Positions 14,811 to 23,325 are shown, numbered from the stretch's first letter. The stretch is DNA of 28,934 nucleotides from CAZWUK01 sp964636685 (GCA_964636685.1 CAZWUK010000021.1:1-28934); one strand, 5' to 3'. Translations and numbers: made by a program. The notes: generated by a model not told the origin, from the sequence alone.

Positions 14811-17168
14811 TTAAATATCATGCAGCTTATTGTAATCCATCCTTGCACATTCGGCAAGCGCTTTCCCTTCCCAAAACGCCCGGCAGCGGCTTTCGATCTC
14901 GCCGTCATTCCAAACGCGCTGCACCCGCCAAAGCGCCGGGAACAGCGCCGCATATTCCCTTGTTCCGTACCGATCGTCCAGCAGCAAAAGAACGCCTCGG
15001 TCGTTTTGCGTGCGGACAATGCGTCCTGCCGCCTGCAATACCTTGCCCATGCCGGGATAACGGTAGGCATAGGCATAGCCGTCGCCGTATTTTTCTTCGT
15101 AGGCGGCCTTGAGCGTATCCCGCTCCAAGCATAGCTGCGGCAGTCCCACGCCCACAATCACCGCGCCGGAAAGCCGTTCCTCCGGCAGATCAATCCCCTC
15201 GGCAAACGCGCCGCCCAGCACGGCAAGCCCGGCGGTCACGCCCGTGGGCGCACCGGAAAACCGGTCGAGGAACGCCGCCCGATCCTCGTCCTGCATATCC
15301 TCCTGCTGCGCAAACAGCACAATACGATCGTTGCAGCATGCCGTTAAAGCGTCCTGTATCCGATGCAAATAAGCGTACGAGGGCAGGTAGATCAGGTAGT
15401 TGCCGTTCTCCCGACTCTCCAAAAACGCCTTGATCGAGCGGGCGATTGCCTCCGCCGTCCGCTCACGGTCACGGTATCTTGTGCTGACCGTACGGTGCAG
15501 CACCAAAAGCTGTTCCGGCGAAAAAGGCGACGGCAGCGAAAACACCGGCGCGTCCTCCGGCAGTCCGCAAAGGTTGCGGTAGAAGGAAAACGGCGTGAGC
15601 GTCGCCGAAAACAGCACCGCGCCCATGCACTTTTTATAGATGCCTTGCAGCGCTTCGGCACAGTCGGTGCAAAACAGGCTCACGCGGCGGTTGCTCTTTG
15701 CGCCGTCGCACAGAATCGCATAATTTTCGGCAGAATAGATGCCGGCAATATAGACCATCGCCGACAGATCCAGCTGCAAACCGCCTGCCAGCGCGCGATC
15801 CGCCTGCTCGCCTTCATCCGACAGCAGCGCGGCGCACCGCTCCGCCGTTTCAACAAGCGCCGTTGGCAATTCCTGCATCCGATGCGGCGCGTCCTCCTCG
15901 GAGAAGCATTCCTCCAGACGCTTGACAAGCGCCGTCAGCGCCACGTATAACGGCCGCTTTCGCAGGGGCTTTGGAATCGACTGCCGCACCGACACAATCG
16001 TTTTTCGGCACAGCGCCGCCGAATACATCCCCCGTCCCCGGTCGGGCAAATTGTGCGCTTCGTCGATCAGCAGCGTCTGCTTTTTACGTCCCTGCGTAAA
16101 GTAGCGTTGCAGCCGCACGCGCGGATCAAACGCATAGTTGTAATCGCAGATCACAACATCGCACAAAAGCGACAGATCCAGTGACAGCTCAAACGGGCAC
16201 AGCATATAACGGTCTGCAAGCTCCCGCACGCGCTCCCGCGTCAACAGCCCGCCCGTCTGTGCGTAGTCGTTCATCGCGTCCGACAGCCGGTCGTAATACC
16301 CCGTTGCGCGCGGACAATCGCCGGTTTTGCAGATCGGCGTATCATACACACAGCTTTTTTCCCGTGCGGAGAGCACCACCGTCCGCAGCGTGTGCAAGTT
16401 CAGCAGTAACACCGCGTCGATTGCCGCCGTCTGCTGCGTCGTGCGCGCCGTGAGATAGAACAGCCGCTCCGTCAGACCTTCGCCGATCGCCTTGAGCGCG
16501 GGGAACAGCACCGCCATGGTTTTGCCCGTACCGGTCGGCGCCTGGCACAGCAGCGGCTTTTTTTCGCGGCATGCCATATAGACTTGGCTCGCCAAAGCAT
16601 ACTGTCCCTCGCGGTAGGCCGCATACGGGAATTTTACCTTCGCAATTTCGTTGCGCAGGCTCTTTCGGTGGGAAATCTCTCCAAGCAATCGGCTCTTGTA
16701 AACAGAAAACAGCGCGTAGAACGCTTCCTCGAGCTCCTCCACCGTGTGATGCCGGGTGAAGCGCGTAATCTCGCCGCTCGACAAGTCAAGATACGTCACG
16801 CAGGTATCAATCTCGTCGAGATTCTCTTTTTTGCACAAAAAGAAAGCGTAGCACATGACCTGCGCCCAATGCTGGGGGTTGGTCTGTGTCTCGCTTTCCA
16901 TGGGATAAAGCGTTGTTTTGATCTCCTCGACAAGGGAAAAGTCATGCAGCCGGTCGATGCGCCCGTAAACCGTCAGCTCCAGCGTGTCGTCACATACGGT
17001 CAGCGATACGGGCGCCTCATTGGTAACGCCTGCTTCCCCAAGGCTTTGCAGCGCCTGATGGCCGCGCGTTCCCTCCAGCATGCGCTTGGCGGAAGCGTCC
17101 CGGGAGAGGCTCCCCGATTGCAGCACCGTCTCGACCATCGTACGTACCGCAACGCGCCTTGTTTCCAT
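14811..17168 (-). CDS. PD-(D/E)XK nuclease fused to an XPD/DinG-type Fe-S helicase
   Basis: This 785-residue DNA repair enzyme has an N-terminal RecB/Cas4-like nuclease region with D72 (YGRIDRL), E82-x-K84 (EEIKTT) and Q103 (HWAQVMCYAFFL). A superfamily 2 helicase follows: Walker A APTGTGKT at 210-217, Fe-S cluster cysteines C273, C280, C285 and C324, DEAH at 369-372, SATLTPFSFY, and motif VI QAAGRIVR near the C-terminus. This DEAD_2 plus Helicase_C_2 plan resembles DinG/XPD but with a nuclease in front, a known Firmicutes architecture. It probably unwinds and cuts branched or damaged DNA. AAGGAGACGGC precedes the ATG, 39 bp after the upstream membrane-protein gene. Confidence 0.92.
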   Translation of the reverse strand: METRRVAVRTMVETVLQSGSLSRDASAKRMLEGTRGHQALQSLGEAGVTNEAPVSLTVCDDTLELTVYGRIDRLHDFSLVEEIKTTLYPMESETQTNPQHWAQVMCYAFFLCKKENLDEIDTCVTYLDLSSGEITRFTRHHTVEELEEAFYALFSVYKSRLLGEISHRKSLRNEIAKVKFPYAAYREGQYALASQVYMACREKKPLLCQAPTGTGKTMAVLFPALKAIGEGLTERLFYLTARTTQQTAAIDAVLLLNLHTLRTVVLSAREKSCVYDTPICKTGDCPRATGYYDRLSDAMNDYAQTGGLLTRERVRELADRYMLCPFELSLDLSLLCDVVICDYNYAFDPRVRLQRYFTQGRKKQTLLIDEAHNLPDRGRGMYSAALCRKTIVSVRQSIPKPLRKRPLYVALTALVKRLEECFSEEDAPHRMQELPTALVETAERCAALLSDEGEQADRALAGGLQLDLSAMVYIAGIYSAENYAILCDGAKSNRRVSLFCTDCAEALQGIYKKCMGAVLFSATLTPFSFYRNLCGLPEDAPVFSLPSPFSPEQLLVLHRTVSTRYRDRERTAEAIARSIKAFLESRENGNYLIYLPSYAYLHRIQDALTACCNDRIVLFAQQEDMQDEDRAAFLDRFSGAPTGVTAGLAVLGGAFAEGIDLPEERLSGAVIVGVGLPQLCLERDTLKAAYEEKYGDGYAYAYRYPGMGKVLQAAGRIVRTQNDRGVLLLLDDRYGTREYAALFPALWRVQRVWNDGEIESRCRAFWEGKALAECARMDYNKLHDI

Positions 17169-17207
17169 GCCGTCTCCTTTCCGGGTCGTTTCCGCCGCTG
17201 CCTGGCG

Positions 17208-17897
17208 TTATGACGCCTGCTGCGCTTCCTTCTTCTTTCGGATTGTGGAAGCGCCGATTAGGGAAACGATCAAGGCGCCGAGGGCGTCGGTGATAATATC
17301 CTTCATCGTATCGGAAAGCGCCGCGCGTCCAATCAGTTCCGTGCCGTCCTCCAAACGGAATTTTTGCATGTTCATACGCAAAAGCCCATCGAACGAAAAC
17401 TCATAGATCTCCCAGAGCGCGCCCACCGACAACGCGAAGCAAAATGCGAATAAACCCACAAACAGCGGGCTCAAGTGCATGGAGGTACGCTCGGAATCGT
17501 TGAGGATGCTCACCAGCGAAAAGCCGAGCGCGCCCAGCATCGCGGCGGAGAACCCGTGCAGCATCGTATCCCAGTGTGGGAAGACGAAGTAAAAATTGCG
17601 CACTTCTCCAAGATAGATCGCGCAGAACAGGAAAATAAAGTACATCACATACATGTAGTTGGGGATGCCGATATTCCAGCGTTTTTCCAGCATAGACGGT
17701 AAAAACATCACAACCATGCCCATGGTGCATTGCACAAGCATCAAAAGATAGTCGCTGCGAAGCCGCTCGCCTTCGTTCACAACGATCCCGTCCGCAGGCG
17801 TCACCGCAAACTTGATCGCCGAAAACGCGATCGATCCCGCGAGTGCCACAAACAATACCCACCCGATGATCTTTTTCCAATTCCACTGCTTTTTCAT
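17208..17897 (-). CDS. Integral membrane protein, DUF2238/YjdF-like
   Basis: This 229-residue protein has about six hydrophobic helices (residues 14-34, 52-70, 78-98, 110-130, 145-165, 200-218). Conserved-looking polar residues sit at helix ends: HWDTMLHGFSAAMLG, ALWEIYEFSFD and DTMKDIITDALGA. These Asp/His/Glu positions match the DUF2238/YjdF family, whose function is unknown. The start at 17897 is chosen because GGGAGGAAGC precedes it; a longer in-frame reading from 17957 lacks a binding site. It precedes the helicase by 39 bp on the same strand. Confidence 0.75.
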   Translation of the reverse strand: MKKQWNWKKIIGWVLFVALAGSIAFSAIKFAVTPADGIVVNEGERLRSDYLLMLVQCTMGMVVMFLPSMLEKRWNIGIPNYMYVMYFIFLFCAIYLGEVRNFYFVFPHWDTMLHGFSAAMLGALGFSLVSILNDSERTSMHLSPLFVGLFAFCFALSVGALWEIYEFSFDGLLRMNMQKFRLEDGTELIGRAALSDTMKDIITDALGALIVSLIGASTIRKKKEAQQAS

Positions 17898-18015
17898 TGC
17901 TTCCTCCCTATGCTTTGCCTTTTGCGTTTGCGCATCCACGCCGACGGCGCGCGGCATGCTCCATATCCTGTTATATTATTATAGCGGAAACATCGTGAAA
18001 CCGCGAGAAATTTGT

Positions 18016-18043
18016 TTGTTTTCGTTTCATTCCCCGCTATAAT
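18016..18043 (+). promoter_or_regulatory. Promoter of the DUF3842 gene
   Basis: TTGTTT (18016-18021) and TATAAT (18038-18043) are spaced 16 bp apart, about 28 bp upstream of the start. Confidence 0.65.
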
Positions 18044-18070
18044 GATAGCATACCAAATTATAAGGAGCTT

Positions 18071-18481
18071 ATGATGATTCTGATAATCGACGGACAGGGC
18101 GGCAAAATGGGCCGTATGCTGACCGAGCAGCTCAAGGCGCTGGATCCGTCTTCGGATATTCTCGCCATCGGCACCAACAGCCTCGCGACCGCCGCCATGC
18201 TCAAAGGCGGCGCAGACCGCGGCGCAACGGGGGAAAACCCGGTCATTGTGAACGCAAAAAAAGCCGACGTCATCGTCGGCCCCATTGGCATTATCATCCC
18301 GGATGCGATTCTCGGCGAGATCACGCCCCGCATGGCGGAGGCGGTCGGCGCCAGCGGCGCAAAAAAGATTCTCATTCCCGTACCGAGCTGCAACGTATCG
18401 ATTTGCACCGCCATGCCGGTTTCGCTCAGCGACGCCATCCGGATGGCGGCAGAGCAAACGCTTGCCGAAATCACACGGTAA
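18071..18481 (+). CDS. DUF3842 family protein
   Basis: This 136-residue protein has the DUF3842 pattern: a Rossmann-like start IDGQGGKMGRML, then AIGTNSLATAAMLKGGADRGATGENP, VIVGPIGIIIPDAILGEITPRMAEAV and KKILIPVPSCNVSI. The glycine-rich IDGQGG suggests nucleotide or cofactor binding, but the function of the family is unknown. ATG codons at 18071 and 18074 both follow TAAGGAG; 18074 fits the spacing (6 nt) and the family's usual N-terminus better. Its last 11 nt overlap the convergent kinase gene. Confidence 0.9.
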   Translation: MMILIIDGQGGKMGRMLTEQLKALDPSSDILAIGTNSLATAAMLKGGADRGATGENPVIVNAKKADVIVGPIGIIIPDAILGEITPRMAEAVGASGAKKILIPVPSCNVSICTAMPVSLSDAIRMAAEQTLAEITR

Positions 18482-19517
18482 ACGTGAGGTCGGAGGTTTC
18501 GCGGATGGAAAACGCTGTAAAGTATCGATTTTCGAGCGGAATCCAAATTTCTTCAAAGCGGCGGAGCATGGCTTCGCCGTTTCTTTTTCGGATGCGCTCC
18601 CGCTGCAACGTCGCGTCAACGTCGAGAAATACGCGCAGCGTATAGCATCCGTCTAGCATTGGATGGCGGCTGTACGCCCCCTCCACAACGGTCAGGCGCG
18701 TGTGGGGCTTTTCCTGCGCCTTGGGCAGCAGCGTCCCGCTTTGGCAGTCATATGGGCGATAAAGAACGGTTTTGCCCGCTGCGGCGGGCTGCAATACCTC
18801 GTCAAAGAAGCGCTCCCGATCCACGTTGCCGCCGGGCTCTTCCAAGCGCGCCGGCGTACGCTGGGCAGGACGCAGAAAAAAATCGTCCATGTGAAACACC
18901 GTACAGTCTTGAAACACCGTTTGCAGCATCGATGCAAGCGTGGTTTTTCCCGAAGCACATTTTCCGTCGATCGCCACCAGCACGTCGCTGTTTGTTTGCA
19001 GCAGCGCGTCAATGCGGCAAAGCAGCGAAAAATACCGCTCCATGTCCTCGGCTACCACGCGATATGCCGGATGATATGCCGCGCGGTAGGTCGCGCTGTG
19101 CCGCACCAGCGGGCAGCCGTCCTTTTGATAGGCTTGCACATACGCATCCACAGCCGCCGTGTCAAACGGCAGCGTTTTGATCGCAAGCAGGTTTTCTGTG
19201 AGCTTTTCGGCATTGGAGACGGGACGTTTTGCCGACGACAAAAACATCCCCGCCACCGTTTGATCCGAAATACCCGTCTGCTTGACGGGATAGAGGTTCA
19301 TCCTGCAAAAACCGTTTCCCAATGCCGAAAAAAGAGGCTCCTCCACAGCTTCGCAGGACGCCGTTTCCTGCTTGAGCCACTGGGCGGCGGCTTTTTCATC
19401 CTCGATGAGATGCCCGCCGCCCCGTGTATGCTGAAAAATGAATTTCGCCGCATCGACGAGTTCCATCTTCGGATGGCGAGCATATTCCTGCTTCAGCAGT
19501 TGCGCAAGTTGTGTCAT
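18471..19517 (-). CDS. Uridine kinase-like P-loop protein with an N-terminal accessory domain
   Basis: This 348-residue protein has a C-terminal P-loop kinase (180-348): VAIDGKCASGKTT with P-loop at 185-192, HMDDFFL at 209-215 (Asp pair as in uridine/pantothenate kinases), and VVEGAYSRHP later. The N-terminal 175 residues form a separate domain (HTRGGGHLIEDE at 30-41, RMNLYPV, VRHSATYRAAYHPAYRVV) not recognised by name. Phosphorylation of a nucleoside-like substrate is inferred. AAAGGAGAACGCCGC precedes the ATG at 19517; the frame back to 19568 is rejected. It ends inside the convergent DUF3842 gene (11-nt overlap), and lies 13 bp downstream of the ECF gene on the same strand. Confidence 0.8.
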   Translation of the reverse strand: MTQLAQLLKQEYARHPKMELVDAAKFIFQHTRGGGHLIEDEKAAAQWLKQETASCEAVEEPLFSALGNGFCRMNLYPVKQTGISDQTVAGMFLSSAKRPVSNAEKLTENLLAIKTLPFDTAAVDAYVQAYQKDGCPLVRHSATYRAAYHPAYRVVAEDMERYFSLLCRIDALLQTNSDVLVAIDGKCASGKTTLASMLQTVFQDCTVFHMDDFFLRPAQRTPARLEEPGGNVDRERFFDEVLQPAAAGKTVLYRPYDCQSGTLLPKAQEKPHTRLTVVEGAYSRHPMLDGCYTLRVFLDVDATLQRERIRKRNGEAMLRRFEEIWIPLENRYFTAFSIRETSDLTFTV

Positions 19518-19530
19518 GCGGCGTTCTCCT

Positions 19531-20070
19531 TTATGCGACGGGGATTTTCTTTGCCTTTTGGAGCGCAAACACGATTGCCGGAATCACGACGATTTGCAGC
19601 ACAATGCCGGGGATCGCGTTGAGCACCGCCGCCGTGAGGAACATTTGGAATGTCAGCGCACTGCCGGTCGCCGTCAGCAGCAGCATATCCACAACGCCCC
19701 AGACGATCCTGCCGGCAACCATCGCGCCAAGCAGCGCCAGCACGATGCCGAGATAATTCTTCTTGACCGCCTTGTACAATAGCCCTGCCACCAGTCCGTA
19801 GGTCAAAAGCTCAAACGCCATGGCGATCGCCGTGGGGAACATCGGCGGCATGCCGAAGATGAGCGACCGCAGCAGCGGCGCGACAAAGCCGACCACCGCG
19901 CCCCAGAACCCGCCCAGCACAAAGCCCGCCAGCAGCACCGGCAGGTGCATGGGCAGCAGCATGCTGCCATATTGCGGGATCTGTCCTGTTAAAAACGGCA
20001 GCACCAGCGCGATGGCCAGAAACATTGCCGCGTATACCATTTTCTTTACGGAAAACTTACCTTTTGACAT
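19531..20070 (-). CDS. ECF transporter substrate-binding (S) component
   Basis: This 179-residue membrane protein has about six helices and the hallmarks of ECF vitamin S components: an early AAMFLAIALVLPFL helix, then QIPQYGSMLLPMHLPVLLAGFVLG, and PLLRSLIFGMPPMFPTAIAMAFELLTYGL. S components bind a vitamin or trace nutrient and share an EcfAA'T energising module, absent from this window. The substrate is not certain from sequence; a pantothenate-type S component is one possibility. Start at 20070 follows CAAGGAG by about 9 nt. The gene is preceded by a leader with a terminator hairpin, suggesting control by transcription attenuation, perhaps by its own ligand. The kinase gene follows after 13 bp. 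Confidence 0.85.
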   Translation of the reverse strand: MSKGKFSVKKMVYAAMFLAIALVLPFLTGQIPQYGSMLLPMHLPVLLAGFVLGGFWGAVVGFVAPLLRSLIFGMPPMFPTAIAMAFELLTYGLVAGLLYKAVKKNYLGIVLALLGAMVAGRIVWGVVDMLLLTATGSALTFQMFLTAAVLNAIPGIVLQIVVIPAIVFALQKAKKIPVA

Positions 20071-20085
20071 TTCTTTTCTCCTTGC

Positions 20086-20142
20086 AAAAAAATACCGCAG
20101 AAGAACGCCCCTCCTTAAGAAGGACTGCTGCCTCTGTGGTAT
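20086..20142 (-). terminator. Leader terminator directly before the ECF ribosome binding site (candidate riboswitch/attenuator)
   Basis: On the minus strand ATACCACAGA (20133-20142) pairs with TCTGCGGTAT (20092-20101), one mismatch, enclosing an inner CCTTC/GGAGG hairpin, and is followed by seven Ts (20086-20092). The AAGGAG ribosome binding site begins immediately after the T run. Upstream in the leader, GTCGGT/GCCGGC forms a second hairpin. A terminator in this place would cut off expression before translation can begin. Confidence 0.6.
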
Positions 20143-20199
20143 CGCATTCAAAAAATTTTGTCTGCCTTGTGCCGGCTACAACCGACGATTATGGGATCG

Positions 20200-20228
20200 A
20201 GTATAGCGTTTTTATCGTGATTCGTCAA
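20200..20228 (-). promoter_or_regulatory. Promoter of the ECF gene leader
   Basis: On the minus strand TTGACG (20223-20228) and TATACT (20200-20205) are 17 bp apart. The -35 lies in the last codons of the upstream hydrolase gene (stop at 20212). Transcription would give a leader of about 125 nt containing the hairpin at 20086-20142. Confidence 0.7.
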
Positions 20229-21366
20229 GTTCCGGCACGATCCGGTTCTTTTTGTCGCCCGCCGTCTCAAATACCGCCGGCACGGCTTTTTTAAAGGACG
20301 CGGCCAGCCGTTCCATCGCTTCCTGAATGACCTTTCTTGTGGGTTCGTCCATCTCGCGCAGCGCCTTGACCGCGGCGAGGGCATTTTTACCGTGCGCCAG
20401 CTCGGAAAGCGTCACGGCGCCGGTCGCGGAGATCACCGAATAGATCCCGTCGATCACCTGTCCGCGCATCTCGGGGGTCATCTCACCAAACCAGTCCTTG
20501 AGCGTTCTGTCAATGACCTTGCTGCTGTTGGTCAGCTCCTCCGCCTTGACAAAGCCGTCGCGCCGAATCTCCCAGGAATACAGGTCGTGCTGCAGCAGAC
20601 CGCCAAGGTTGGTGCTGTGAATGACGGCAGACGTCTCCTCGTGCAGCAGCAGCTGTCCGATGATCGAGCCCTGCGGCACAAACGTATGTACCCGACCGAT
20701 GATGCGGCGAAAGCCTGTCTGCCGCGTCACCGGGGTATCAAAACCCGGCCCGTCGTTGTTGTACACGTCCAGAATGCGCGCCTGCACCGTCTCCGAAGAA
20801 AACGCCGCGGCATAGACCGCAAGATTGCCGCCCTTGGAATGCCCGCCGACTCGCAGCGTGCCGGGGAGCGCCTTTGCCGCGCTCTCCAGATAGTCCACCG
20901 CGTCGAGCTGTGCGGGTACGGCGCTCTGGTAGCTCATGTTGAAATCCTCTTTCCAGCCGACCACCGTGCCGTCTGTGCCGCGATAGGCGACAAAGCTTGC
21001 CGTATCCTGTTCAAGTAAAACGGTGATCGCGGAAAATTGCTTCTCCTTTTCCGGATCAAACCGGTTGACATAGCCGGTCAGGCGCATATCGGAAAAGCGC
21101 GGGCTCTCTATCAGCTTGGAAAGCAGCCGCGGATCGTCCTCCATGCGAAATACCTGTTTTCCCGCCGGCGTTTTTTGTGCCATCGCAAGGCATTTTTTTG
21201 CCGCGTCCTTGAGCAGCACAGCGTCTTTTGCAAAGTCCTCCGGCACAATCCCGTCAAACGGAATATACGACAGTCTGGAAAGAATCAGCGCATCCACATC
21301 GTTAAACGGCGTCCTGTCCAGAGAAAGATCGCCGCGCCAAAGAAGATAATCAAATACGTTCGTCAT
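20212..21366 (-). CDS. DUF2974 alpha/beta-hydrolase (lipase-like)
   Basis: This 384-residue cytoplasmic protein matches the Mbeg1-like DUF2974 family: N-terminal VFDYLLWRGDLSLDRTPFNDVDALI, FVAYRGTDGTVVGWKEDFNMSY at 125-146, and the nucleophile elbow GHSKGGNLAVYAA with Ser177. NNDGPGF follows as the probable acid-containing segment. A lipid or ester hydrolase role is inferred; substrate unknown. It is the third gene of a minus-strand operon after plsC-like and DUF3267 genes (13-bp gap), which suggests a membrane-lipid context. Confidence 0.9.
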   Translation of the reverse strand: MTNVFDYLLWRGDLSLDRTPFNDVDALILSRLSYIPFDGIVPEDFAKDAVLLKDAAKKCLAMAQKTPAGKQVFRMEDDPRLLSKLIESPRFSDMRLTGYVNRFDPEKEKQFSAITVLLEQDTASFVAYRGTDGTVVGWKEDFNMSYQSAVPAQLDAVDYLESAAKALPGTLRVGGHSKGGNLAVYAAAFSSETVQARILDVYNNDGPGFDTPVTRQTGFRRIIGRVHTFVPQGSIIGQLLLHEETSAVIHSTNLGGLLQHDLYSWEIRRDGFVKAEELTNSSKVIDRTLKDWFGEMTPEMRGQVIDGIYSVISATGAVTLSELAHGKNALAAVKALREMDEPTRKVIQEAMERLAASFKKAVPAVFETAGDKKNRIVPELDESR

Positions 21367-21379
21367 ACACAGCCTCCCG

Positions 21380-21985
21380 TCATTTTGTTTTGCTTCCCGG
21401 ATACCAGTAGGAATGAAAGCCGGATAACTGCTGCACGCTGCCCTTTGGCATCTGCGTCAGCGCATGGTAGACATTGAGATAGTCGCCGCAGCCGCTGGCG
21501 ATCATGATGAGCGCCGCAGGCAGCAGCGTGCCGGAAAGCCCCGGCACCTCCGGATAGAGCATCCACACAATCAGCGGCAGCCAGCCGAGCGCCAGATTTG
21601 GGCAAAGGCTCAACAGGATAAACCGCAGCTTGCTCACGGGCGCTGTGGAAACCACAAACGCCATGCCGCTCTTGATCGACCAGAACAGCTCGACCTCCGC
21701 GTCCTTGGGAAAGCACACGGCATGCAGCAGCTCATGCGGAAAAATCAAAAGCAGCGGCAGCGCACAGCCAAATAAGTTGACAGAAAAGCGGACGCCGCCG
21801 TGCAAAAGCACCGCCGCGCCAACCGCCGCGCCCGCAATCAGCAGCGAAAGCAGCATGTATTTTACCGCCGCCACGGCAAGCTTTTCCGGCGTTTCCGGCT
21901 CGATAAAGCGTACCGCATTTTCGGGCAGGTTGCCGATCGGGAGCTGGCTTTCCTCCCGGTAATGACCGCCGACAGTCAGGTGCAT
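21380..21985 (-). CDS. DUF3267 putative membrane zinc metalloprotease
   Basis: This 201-residue integral membrane protein has four likely transmembrane helices. HELLHAVCFP at 84-93 gives an HExxH zinc motif (H84, E85, H88) inside a helix, with a later SGCGDYLNVYHAL where the Asp could be the third ligand, as in DUF3267 and M50-like intramembrane proteases. Substrate unknown. It lies 4 bp after the acyltransferase gene and 13 bp before the DUF2974 gene on the same strand. Confidence 0.85.
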   Translation of the reverse strand: MHLTVGGHYREESQLPIGNLPENAVRFIEPETPEKLAVAAVKYMLLSLLIAGAAVGAAVLLHGGVRFSVNLFGCALPLLLIFPHELLHAVCFPKDAEVELFWSIKSGMAFVVSTAPVSKLRFILLSLCPNLALGWLPLIVWMLYPEVPGLSGTLLPAALIMIASGCGDYLNVYHALTQMPKGSVQQLSGFHSYWYPGSKTK

Positions 21986-21989
21986 CGTT

Positions 21990-23270
21990 TCATCCCTCCT
22001 CGGGAAAATCCTTCCACGCGCCGCCGGTATAACGGTGGTTTTCCTCCACGGTCAGGAGCCACTTGGCAACCGACTCCCGCTGCGGATAAAATTCATAGAA
22101 GTCTCCCTCATAGAACGTATAAAAGCGCGTCACGTCCGTGCACATGCCAAAGGTCGGCAGCTGCGCAGGCGGCAAAAAGAAGGAGAACGGCTCGCCGTTT
22201 TTCGTTCCCTGATAGGTAAACCCGCTGCGGTTGACGGTCAAAAGCCCGCTGCCCACGATCTCGGAGGTCTTTTGCTCCTTGAGATAACGATATTCCGGCA
22301 ATACGCCGAGGCGAACCTCCTCCGACAGGCAAAATCCGTCGTCCTTGATCTCCTCGCGGATCTTTTCGCGCTCCCAGTCAAACCACGCTTTGGGCGTTTC
22401 GGGAATCACGCAGCCACCGTCAAACGGGATCAGATCATATTTGTCATTGAGCCGTGCGCCGTTGCCGCAGGCCTTGCAGCGGATGGCGTCTGCGCTGCTC
22501 TCCATGGTGAATTCCTTGCCGCACTTTGGGCAGCGGTAAAGCAGCGTATGCAGGTTGTGCGCGATGCGTCCATGCCCGTCAAACGAAACGCGCGCGATCT
22601 TGTTCCACGCGTAATCGTCGTTTTTGATCGCACGGTCGAGCAGCAGCTGGATCTCGTCTGCCGACATTGCCCGCGCCTGTTCGAGCGTGAGCAGCCGGTC
22701 AAACACGACCTCTACCCGACCGGGACGTTCGTCCAGGCAATACTTGGTGCTGGTCAAATACCCGCCGGAAATGCGCGCGACATACACGGGCACTGCAAAG
22801 TGCTTGACAAGCTTTCCGCTGCCGATGGCGCACGGCTGGTTGCCGCCGCCGATGCTGCTCATCCCCTCGGGAAACAGCATCACTCTGCCGCCGCCGCGCA
22901 AAATTCTCGTGATCTCGCGGATCGTATAGACGTCCGGCGTGAAATTCTTCTTGGGGATGATCTGTAACATGCGGAAGATCATTGCAAGATGCGAACGGAA
23001 AAATTCGTTGTAGCCCGCCACGTAATTGTAGCGATGCGGTAAAAGCGGAATACCCGTATAGATGTAATCCAACCGCGAAGCGTGATTGCTCACCACGATG
23101 CACGGCCCTGTTTCCTGCCGCGGATCGGCGCGATAAGTCACCTCTACCCCGAGCTTTTTGAAATACAGCCACTTCCATAGCGTTGCCAGCGCGGGATAAA
23201 TCACGGCTGGGGGACGTTTGATTTTGCGCCGCGCCAGCTTTTGCTGAATCGTTCTCTTTTCGCTGTTCAT
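21990..23270 (-). CDS. PlsC-type acyltransferase with embedded zinc ribbon
   Basis: This 426-residue protein begins with a 1-acyl-glycerol-3-phosphate acyltransferase domain: catalytic NHASRLD at 62-68 and FPEG at 133-136, with a membrane-associating hydrophobic segment near 25-40. Unlike ordinary PlsC (about 240 residues), it continues with a rubredoxin-type zinc ribbon (C247, C250, C265, C268: CPKCGKEF and CKACGN) and a 150-residue C-terminal region of no recognised family. It probably acylates a phospholipid precursor at the membrane. The ATG at 23270 is chosen; a TTG 45 nt upstream lies in the promoter. It is first in the operon with the DUF3267 and DUF2974 genes. Confidence 0.88.
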   Translation of the reverse strand: MNSEKRTIQQKLARRKIKRPPAVIYPALATLWKWLYFKKLGVEVTYRADPRQETGPCIVVSNHASRLDYIYTGIPLLPHRYNYVAGYNEFFRSHLAMIFRMLQIIPKKNFTPDVYTIREITRILRGGGRVMLFPEGMSSIGGGNQPCAIGSGKLVKHFAVPVYVARISGGYLTSTKYCLDERPGRVEVVFDRLLTLEQARAMSADEIQLLLDRAIKNDDYAWNKIARVSFDGHGRIAHNLHTLLYRCPKCGKEFTMESSADAIRCKACGNGARLNDKYDLIPFDGGCVIPETPKAWFDWEREKIREEIKDDGFCLSEEVRLGVLPEYRYLKEQKTSEIVGSGLLTVNRSGFTYQGTKNGEPFSFFLPPAQLPTFGMCTDVTRFYTFYEGDFYEFYPQRESVAKWLLTVEENHRYTGGAWKDFPEEG

Positions 23271-23297
23271 GGTTTGCGTCTCCGTCTTTCTCAAAGC

Positions 23298-23325
23298 AGT
23301 ATCGAATCCGATCAAAATATGTCAA
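23298..23325 (-). promoter_or_regulatory. Proximal promoter of the acyltransferase operon
   Basis: On the minus strand TTGACA (23320-23325) and GATACT (23298-23303) are spaced 16 bp apart, 27 bp upstream of the start. Confidence 0.6.

Noticed and set aside
20071..20200. T-box leader in front of the ECF gene
   Set aside because: The leader is too short and lacks the conserved T-box antiterminator sequence (TGGNACC).
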